Assembly: GCA_020866945.1 (NCBI GenBank)
Contig: JAJBVW010000125.1
Span: forward strand, 1-11,597
Source of the DNA: Oscillospiraceae bacterium
GTDB taxonomy: Bacteria; Bacillota; Clostridia; Oscillospirales; Oscillospiraceae
DNA length: 11,597 nt
Reading direction: 5' to 3'
Positions 6,829 to 11,597 of this stretch are shown in pieces; within the stretch, counting starts at the first letter, position 1, and each line of letters starts with the position of its first letter. The notes under the pieces were generated by a model that saw only the letters and a program-made list of their open reading frames with translations, made no database searches and was not told where the DNA came from. The position numbers were made by a program, and so were the translations under genes.

Positions 6829-7496
6829 ATTTTCACCTCCGACAGCTTGCCGTCCAAAATATGAACGACACGGGAGGCCTGGCGGGCGATGTCGTCGTCA
6901 TGGGTAATCAGGACGATGGTATTCCCCTGCTGGTGCAGCTCGTGGAATATCTTCATGATTTCCCCTGTGGTCTTGGAGTCCAGGTTGCCTGTCGGCTCGT
7001 CCCCCAGTATCAGGGAGGGCCTGGTGGCAATGGCGCGGGCAATAGCAACGCGCTGCTGCTGGCCGCCTGAAAGCTCGTTCGGCAGGTGCTTGGCCCGCTG
7101 CGCCAGGTCTACCCGCTCCAGCGCCTCCTGCACCCGCTGGCGGCGTTCCGCCTTGCCAACCCCCTGGTAAATCAGGGGCAGCTCCACGTTTTCCTCCGCC
7201 GTCAGCTTGTTTATCAGGTTGAAGCTCTGGAAGACGAAGCCTATCTTCTGGTTGCGTATGGCGGCAAGCTCGTTTTCTGTGTAATCCTCAATAGGCGTGT
7301 CATCCAAAAGATAGGTGCCGGAGTCGGCCATATCCAGGCAGCCGATAATGTTCATCAGCGTGGATTTGCCGCTGCCGGAAGGGCCAATGATGCTCACGAA
7401 CTCCCCCTGGTCAATGTGAAGGCTTGCCTTGTTCAAGGCGTATACCTTCTCGGCCCCGATCTGGTAAACGCGGGATATGTCAATCAAGTCGATCAT
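6825..7496 (-). CDS. MacB/LolD-type ABC transporter ATP-binding protein
   Basis: This 223-residue ATPase has every catalytic motif intact: Walker A GPSGSGKST (38-46), Q-loop Gln90 in FVFQSFNLI, signature LSGGQQQRVAIARA (142-155), Walker B LILGDEPTG (162-170) with catalytic Glu167, D-loop NLDS (171-174) and switch His199 in LITHD. Length and sequence style, including the FNLI segment after the Q-loop and GNTIVLITHD, place it in the MacB/LolD/FtsE-like group that powers FtsX-fold permeases. It starts 12 nt after the stop of adaptor 1 and overlaps the permease start by 4 nt. Product: cytoplasmic nucleotide-binding dimer energising the adjacent permease. The start is supported by a GGGGG sequence 8 nt upstream and by the family N-terminus (IDLIDISRVYQIGAEKVYAL). 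Confidence 0.95.
   Translation of the reverse strand: MIDLIDISRVYQIGAEKVYALNKASLHIDQGEFVSIIGPSGSGKSTLMNIIGCLDMADSGTYLLDDTPIEDYTENELAAIRNQKIGFVFQSFNLINKLTAEENVELPLIYQGVGKAERRQRVQEALERVDLAQRAKHLPNELSGGQQQRVAIARAIATRPSLILGDEPTGNLDSKTTGEIMKIFHELHQQGNTIVLITHDDDIARQASRVVHILDGKLSEVKI
6834..6840 (-). promoter_or_regulatory. Ribosome binding site of the permease gene, inside the ATPase gene
   Basis: GGAGGTG, essentially a full anti-Shine-Dalgarno match, lies 5 nt before the permease ATG and within the last codons of the ATPase gene. With the ATGA overlap it points to coupled, roughly equal synthesis of the two subunits. Confidence 0.8.
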
Positions 7497-7508
7497 AGCG
7501 CGTCCCCC

Positions 7509-9167
7509 TTATTCACCGCCCGGCATACCGCCGCCGGCGTTGCCGCCCATATCCATACCGCCGCCGGAATTGCTTCCGCCCATGCTGAACCCGGAGGAGT
7601 CGGATCTATCCATGCCGCCAAAGCTGAAGGAGCTGGAATCCTCCTCGCTGGCGGTGTAATACACGGTGTCGCCCTCAGAAAGGCCGTCGGTAATCTCGAT
7701 ATAGGTACCGTTGGAAAGGCCGGTCGTCACCTCCACCATGCCGCTCAGCTCCCCGGTGGTCTCGTCATACTCGGTATAGACGTAGGAGGTGGAGCTGGTA
7801 GTCTGCACCGCATCCTCCGGCAGGAGCAGGGCGTTCTCCACGCCCTCAATGGTGATATACACCGAAGCACTCATGCCGCTGAGCATTTCATCCGTTTTGT
7901 CCACCGTGACCACCACAGAATATACAGACACACCGCCAGAGCTGGTGGCCGTCGTATTGACCTCTGTAACAGAGCCAGTATAGGAGTCATCCCCAATGGA
8001 ACTGACGGTGATGGACGCTTCCTGCCCCACCGCCACGGAGAGAATGTCTGTCTCGTCCACGCTAATGGTGACAGACATGGACGTATTGGGATTGATGGTC
8101 ACGACCGTGGTCTCACTGCTGGATGAAGCGCTGGAGTTGTCCCCCGTCATGCTGCTCGTAGAGCTGCTGGACGAGGACGTGCTGGAAACGCTCTCCACTG
8201 TTCCGGAGATTGGCGCCACGATGGCTCCGTCTTTATAAAGGATTATCAGGGTCTGGTAAAGCTCCTCCAGCTCCTCCCTCTCGGCCAGAAGTTGGTTATA
8301 ATTCGCGGAATAGGACGTATTCGACAGCGTTAAAAGGGTGGTTCCGCTGCTGACGGACGTGTTTTCCGACACGCTGACAGCGGAAACGGTACCGGCGTAG
8401 CCGGTTATCTTCAAAGGCTCATGGATGTAAAGGGTGCCGGTATAGGTATCATCCACAGTCACAGTATCCTGATAAACAGGGCCGTTATCCGTCAGGAGAA
8501 TGGTGGTCACACCGGCGGACACCGCAGAGACCGTGCCCGTATAAGAGTCTCCGTCGGAATCCACCACCGTCACAGAATCGCCCACGGCATAGTCTGTGGT
8601 CTCAATGTCCACGGCCATGTAGCCGTCCAGGGACAGAATCATCAGCGCCCCGTACTCATACATAACAGAGGACACATCATCATCCACTTCCGCATAAATG
8701 ACCTTCACCCGGCCAGAAACACTGGATGTTAAAGTGGAACTGACCGCGTCCTCGCTGGCCTCCTCCAGCTCCTCGTCCAGCTCGTCAAGCTGGGTCTGCA
8801 CGTCGGCCAGGGCCTCCAGCACGGAATCCGTGTCCACTGTGGCCAGAACGTCCCCTTCCTCCACCGTGTCCTCCTCGGAGACATAGTAGGTGCTGATGGT
8901 CACGCTGCTGGGGATTGTCACCTCCTCCACGTCGTCGCTTGTCAGTGTGCCGGAGCCGGAAACTGTGGAAATGATACTGCCTGTGGTAACCTCCACGCTC
9001 TGAATTTCATCCGCATCGTCTGTGGAGCCATAATTTTCCGTGACATATTGCCGCAGAAGCAGCACAGCAGCTACCAGCACAACAGCCACCACCAGCAATA
9101 TGATGATGGTTCTTCTGACGCGCTTCTTTTTTACAGCAGCCTTGCTTTCTCTTGGCGCCATACCCAT
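7509..9167 (-). CDS. MacA/HlyD-like membrane-fusion (adaptor) protein, 552 aa
   Basis: This is the first gene of the adaptor-transporter operon. A basic N-terminus (KKKRVRR) and a single helix (20-38) anchor the protein with the rest outside. A lipoyl-like unit follows (about 68-112, with EEDTVEEGDVLATVD), then a short acidic helix (114-139), a beta-rich segment (148-250) and a second lipoyl-like unit (258-283). Next are a helix (287-311), the strand DGAIVAPISGTVESV closing the lipoyl fold (313-327), a Ser-rich linker (328-352), and the beta-barrel and membrane-proximal domains (354-508). The tail (509-552) is Gly/Met/Asp-rich. Nearly every segment from residue 60 to 505 has a counterpart in the 1091-aa adaptor. 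I chose the ATG at 9167 because AAGGAGG lies 9 nt upstream; an in-frame ATG at 9326 adds a poor N-terminus without such a site. Expected to bind the permease and form the exit path. Confidence 0.9.
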   Translation of the reverse strand: MGMAPRESKAAVKKKRVRRTIIILLVVAVVLVAAVLLLRQYVTENYGSTDDADEIQSVEVTTGSIISTVSGSGTLTSDDVEEVTIPSSVTISTYYVSEEDTVEEGDVLATVDTDSVLEALADVQTQLDELDEELEEASEDAVSSTLTSSVSGRVKVIYAEVDDDVSSVMYEYGALMILSLDGYMAVDIETTDYAVGDSVTVVDSDGDSYTGTVSAVSAGVTTILLTDNGPVYQDTVTVDDTYTGTLYIHEPLKITGYAGTVSAVSVSENTSVSSGTTLLTLSNTSYSANYNQLLAEREELEELYQTLIILYKDGAIVAPISGTVESVSSTSSSSSSTSSMTGDNSSASSSSETTVVTINPNTSMSVTISVDETDILSVAVGQEASITVSSIGDDSYTGSVTEVNTTATSSGGVSVYSVVVTVDKTDEMLSGMSASVYITIEGVENALLLPEDAVQTTSSTSYVYTEYDETTGELSGMVEVTTGLSNGTYIEITDGLSEGDTVYYTASEEDSSSFSFGGMDRSDSSGFSMGGSNSGGGMDMGGNAGGGMPGGE

Positions 9168-9176
9168 GATCTGTTT

Positions 9177-9183
9177 CCTCCTT
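9177..9183 (-). promoter_or_regulatory. Ribosome binding site fixing the start of adaptor 1
   Basis: AAGGAGG lies 9 nt upstream of ATG 9167. This rules in the MGMAPRES start and rules out the upstream in-frame ATG at 9326, which would add 53 residues, none of which resemble an adaptor N-terminus. Confidence 0.8.
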
Positions 9184-9267
9184 GAGCCTCTTAATATTGA
9201 ATTTTCAGGGGGCATACCTTCCCCATGTCTTGCCGCAGACGAAACCACAGCAAAACATAAAAGAATG

Positions 9268-9296
9268 TTAATATATATAAAAGGAAATATCTTGAA
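9268..9296 (-). promoter_or_regulatory. Possible promoter of the adaptor-transporter operon
   Basis: The gap 9168-9424 is AT-rich around 9250-9310. The best spaced candidate on the minus strand is TTCAAG (9291-9296), 17 nt, TATTAA (9268-9273). Matches are weak (3/6 and 4/6), and other TATATT-type -10 boxes overlap it. The position, after the terminator of the BceB gene and about 95 nt before the adaptor start, is right for an operon promoter. Weak boxes would suit activation by a regulator, but no operator is apparent. Confidence 0.3.
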
Positions 9297-9354
9297 TATT
9301 TTATAAACAATTTGTGAATCAGGCAAAAAAATCTGTTTTTTTCAGCAAAAGCAA

Positions 9355-9386
9355 GGCCGTCCGCCCCAATAAAAGAGCGAACGGCC
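9355..9386 (-). terminator. Intrinsic terminator of the BceAB-like operon
   Basis: Arms 9355-9364 and 9377-9386 are complementary over 10 bp with one wobble (GGCCGTTCGC read on the minus strand pairing with GCGGACGGCC). The loop is 12 nt. On the minus strand a T-rich stretch (TTGCTTTTGC) and then a run of seven T follow. It lies about 40 nt after the permease stop and separates this operon from the adaptor operon. Confidence 0.75.
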
Positions 9387-9424
9387 CAGATTATTTTGCA
9401 TATACCTTACAAATCGTTTATACT

Positions 9425-11416
9425 TTATGCTGCAATATTATTCACCGCTGCGTTTGGGCTTACTATTCGATAGTATGTCCGGGCAGTCAGGGCGTACACC
9501 ATGGCGTATACACCGGCGAACAGGGCAAAGCTGACGGCGGCGGTGATGTAATAAATGCTGTGGCTCGCCAGCATGAGAACGTCCATGAACTGCAATATAA
9601 TGGACATGGCGAACAGCTCGTGGACACCGGCCATTGCCAGGGGCAGGAAGAACACCGTAAGCACCTGGGAACGGATGGCCCGCTTCACCTCCAGGCGGCT
9701 CATGCCCACCTGCTGCATAATCTCGAACCGGCGGCGATCCTCGTAGCCCTCGGAGATCTGCTTATAGTAAATGACCAGAATGGCGGCAATCATAAATAAT
9801 ACGCTCAAAAATACCCCCAGGAAGAAGAAGCCGTTATAAATGCTCACCAGCTCATCCCGCTCCCACGCCTGACATTCCAGGCTGCCAAAATAGCCTTCCT
9901 CCTCCGAAGCGGCCTGCCGAAGGGCCTGGTATATCTGGATTTTCGTCTCGTCGTCAGCGTCCAGGTTGGCCCCCCAGAACATCGCCAAATCATATATAGA
10001 GTTCTCCTCCAAATAGGAAAGCTGGGCCTCGTCCCTGACCACAACGCAGTAGCTGGGGTAGATATAGGCCATGACCTTCCCGTTCCCAAGAAAGCTGTCC
10101 ACTCTGTCCGCCACGGTATAGGTTCTGTCAAAGATGGTCAGAGTGTCCTGGTCATAGTCCACTTTGCTGACATAGAGGAGAATTTCATCCTCGGCCAGGG
10201 TTCTGCTCTCCCCGGTGAGCCGGTTATAGTCCTCCAGGGTGATGAAATAGGCGATACCCTCCGTATAAGCGACCCCTCCCGGCGATCCATCCACAGCTCT
10301 TGTCACAAGAACATCCTCCTGCCGCAGCACATACATAGCCAGATAGGAATAGCTTACCTCCTCCGTCACGACAGCGCCCTGGGCTGCCGCCTCCGCCGTC
10401 TTCTGGCTGAGCCAGGCGGCGGTGTATTCATCGGTTCCGTCGTTTGCCAGGTCATAGGGATAGCGCAGCCTGACCGCCTGCTCCGCCCCCGCCACCAGGC
10501 TGGCCGTGGCGGAAATCATCACCAGCACCATGGTAGCCAGGATGCAGATGTTGGCAAGGCCCACCGCGTTCTGCTTCATGCGGTACATCATGCCGGACAC
10601 GGAGACGAAATGGCGGGCCTTGTAATAATACCGCCTGTTTTTTTGCAGCAGCTTTAAAAGGGCAATGCTCCCGGCGGTGAACAGAAGATAGGTGCCAATA
10701 ATAACCAGCACCACCGCCACGAAGAACCAAAACATGGCTCCAAGGGGGTCGTCCACCGCCTGGGAAATGACATACCCGGCCTCCAGGCACAGCGCTCCCA
10801 GCAGGGCCAGCAGCCACTTGGCCTTTGGCTCCCGCTCCCCATAGCTCTCCGCCTTCAAAAGCTCGATGGGGGCGGTTTTCCGCACCTGACGCAGACTGTT
10901 CAGGAGTATCAGGAAAAAGATGCCGGCGAACAGCCCCAGCGTGGAGACAATGGCCTCGCCGGAGAGATGGAACCCCAGCGTCGCCTCCCCGCCCAGGGCG
11001 CGGGTCAGCAGCAGAAACATCAGCTTGCCCAGTGCCACTCCGGCCAGCAGACCCAGCCCCAGGCTTATCAGGGCGATATACATGGTTTCCAGGAAAACCA
11101 CCCGGCACAGGTGCCGCTTTTCCATTCCCAGGACGTTATATAGCCCGAACTCCTTTTTCCGCCGCTTCATCAGAAAGCTGTTGGTATAAAACAGGAAAAT
11201 AACGGCAAAAATCATCACCACCCAGGAGCCAAGGCCCAGCAGCAAAACCACGCTGTCCCCGCCCCGCATGGCCTGCACCCCATCGTTCAGCGCCAGGGAT
11301 TTTATCATATAGTACATGGCGATGGTCAGCACACAGCTCAGGATATAGGGGAAGTATAGCTTCCAGTTTTTCCCTATGCCATCCCAGGCCAGCCGGTTAT
11401 ACAGGCGTTTACGCAT
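9425..11416 (-). CDS. bceB: BceB-like ABC transporter permease (antimicrobial-peptide resistance type)
   Basis: At 663 residues this has the BceB/FtsX-family size and topology. Ten hydrophobic segments lie at about 21-37, 57-77, 107-137, 153-173, 201-219, 226-253, 284-309, 527-550, 583-609 and 619-643. A single large extracytoplasmic domain (about 310-526) sits between helices 7 and 8. That domain is the family hallmark, used to recognise peptides such as bacitracin or lantibiotics and to signal to a BceS-type kinase. The segments KRRKKEFGLYNVLGM (84-98) and YEDRRRFEIMQQVGMSRLEV (558-577) are the two cytoplasmic FtsX-type contact regions. The start ATG overlaps the stop of the upstream ATPase gene by 8 nt, and GGAGGG in that gene is the ribosome binding site. 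An intrinsic terminator follows. The symbol denotes family membership; the actual peptide, and whether the pair mainly senses or detoxifies, cannot be told from sequence. Confidence 0.9.
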   Translation of the reverse strand: MRKRLYNRLAWDGIGKNWKLYFPYILSCVLTIAMYYMIKSLALNDGVQAMRGGDSVVLLLGLGSWVVMIFAVIFLFYTNSFLMKRRKKEFGLYNVLGMEKRHLCRVVFLETMYIALISLGLGLLAGVALGKLMFLLLTRALGGEATLGFHLSGEAIVSTLGLFAGIFFLILLNSLRQVRKTAPIELLKAESYGEREPKAKWLLALLGALCLEAGYVISQAVDDPLGAMFWFFVAVVLVIIGTYLLFTAGSIALLKLLQKNRRYYYKARHFVSVSGMMYRMKQNAVGLANICILATMVLVMISATASLVAGAEQAVRLRYPYDLANDGTDEYTAAWLSQKTAEAAAQGAVVTEEVSYSYLAMYVLRQEDVLVTRAVDGSPGGVAYTEGIAYFITLEDYNRLTGESRTLAEDEILLYVSKVDYDQDTLTIFDRTYTVADRVDSFLGNGKVMAYIYPSYCVVVRDEAQLSYLEENSIYDLAMFWGANLDADDETKIQIYQALRQAASEEEGYFGSLECQAWERDELVSIYNGFFFLGVFLSVLFMIAAILVIYYKQISEGYEDRRRFEIMQQVGMSRLEVKRAIRSQVLTVFFLPLAMAGVHELFAMSIILQFMDVLMLASHSIYYITAAVSFALFAGVYAMVYALTARTYYRIVSPNAAVNNIAA

Positions 11417-11597
11417 CGTCCTGCCCTCCCGCGGCCAGCAGGGTCAGGGTATCGGAGATTTTCTGATACATCTGCGCGTCCGTGCTGCCGCCCCGATAGA
11501 GCTGGGGGAAAAGCTCCCCGTCCTTGATGAAGATGACCCTCCCGGCGTGGCTGGCGGCCTTGACAGAGTGCGTCACCATTAAAATCGTCTGGCCGGA
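11409..11597 (-). CDS. bceA: BceA-like ABC transporter ATP-binding protein, C-terminal fragment (cut by window edge)
   Basis: The last 62 codons of an ATPase gene enter from the right edge in the frame that starts at 11597. They read SGQTILMVTHSVKAASHAGR, containing the switch histidine of the H-loop (VTHS), then VIFIKDGEL and a C-terminal tail SDTLTLLAAGGQDDA before TAA. The pattern T-H-S/D-x-x-x-A-s-x-a-x-R-v-i-x-i-x-D-G, followed by a tail containing a YRGG segment, is typical of BceA-family ATPases. It overlaps the permease start by 8 nt (ATGCGTAA), as expected for a bceAB pair. The Walker A, signature and Walker B motifs lie beyond the window and cannot be checked. Confidence 0.88.
   Translation of the reverse strand, partial: SGQTILMVTHSVKAASHAGRVIFIKDGELFPQLYRGGSTDAQMYQKISDTLTLLAAGGQDDA

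Noticed and set aside
7086..8126. Long plus-strand open frame (346 codons) opposite adaptor 1 and the ATPase
   Set aside because: It is antisense to two clear genes, lacks a ribosome binding site and domain-like sequence, and its His/Gly/Arg-rich composition is what a complement of GC-rich coding gives.
9168..9326. Upstream in-frame extension of adaptor 1 to an ATG at 9326
   Set aside because: It adds 53 residues unlike adaptor N-termini and has no ribosome binding site, whereas ATG 9167 has AAGGAGG at good spacing.

Overview
The window looks like chromosomal DNA of a Gram-positive Clostridia-type bacterium, probably a gut Oscillospiraceae or Lachnospiraceae relative (inference). The reasons are strong GGAGG-type ribosome binding sites, a BceAB-type peptide-resistance transporter, MacA/MacB-like genes with no outer-membrane partner, and moderately GC-rich coding DNA with AT-rich gaps. 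No marker gene fixes the species. Every convincing gene lies on the minus strand, so transcription runs from high to low coordinates.

Right edge (9425-11597): the end of a BceA-like ABC ATPase overlaps by 8 nt a complete 663-residue BceB-like permease, which is followed by an intrinsic terminator. BceAB pairs export or detoxify antimicrobial peptides. Any BceRS-type regulators would lie outside the window.

Centre (2326-9167): a compact four-gene operon runs adaptor 1 (552 aa), ABC ATPase (223 aa), MacB/FtsX-type permease (403 aa), adaptor 2 (1091 aa). Gaps are 12 nt, a 4-nt overlap and 15 nt, and a strong terminator ends the operon. The two adaptors are paralogous membrane-fusion proteins flanking one ATPase/permease pair. 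Adaptor 2 is about twice the usual size. It has an extra N-terminal two-helix membrane module and a roughly 360-residue insertion where adaptor 1 has a 25-residue serine linker. The insertion holds a Thr-Asp-X tripeptide repeat, an unrecognised acidic domain and a Gly/Ser linker. This is the most unusual system here: a candidate cell-wall-spanning, MacAB-like export machine with two different adaptors.

Left part (1-2270): a near-consensus promoter with a leader of about 290 nt precedes a small secreted beta-rich protein gene. Its frame breaks at a T4 run, at a site resembling the prfB +1 frameshift. An MFS exporter gene follows 51 nt later and may be co-transcribed. Beyond it, at the left edge, is a large inverted repeat able to form two mutually exclusive hairpins.

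Taken together the window is rich in export functions (BceAB, a MacAB-like complex, an MFS transporter), consistent with envelope defence or efflux. No substrate can be assigned from sequence.
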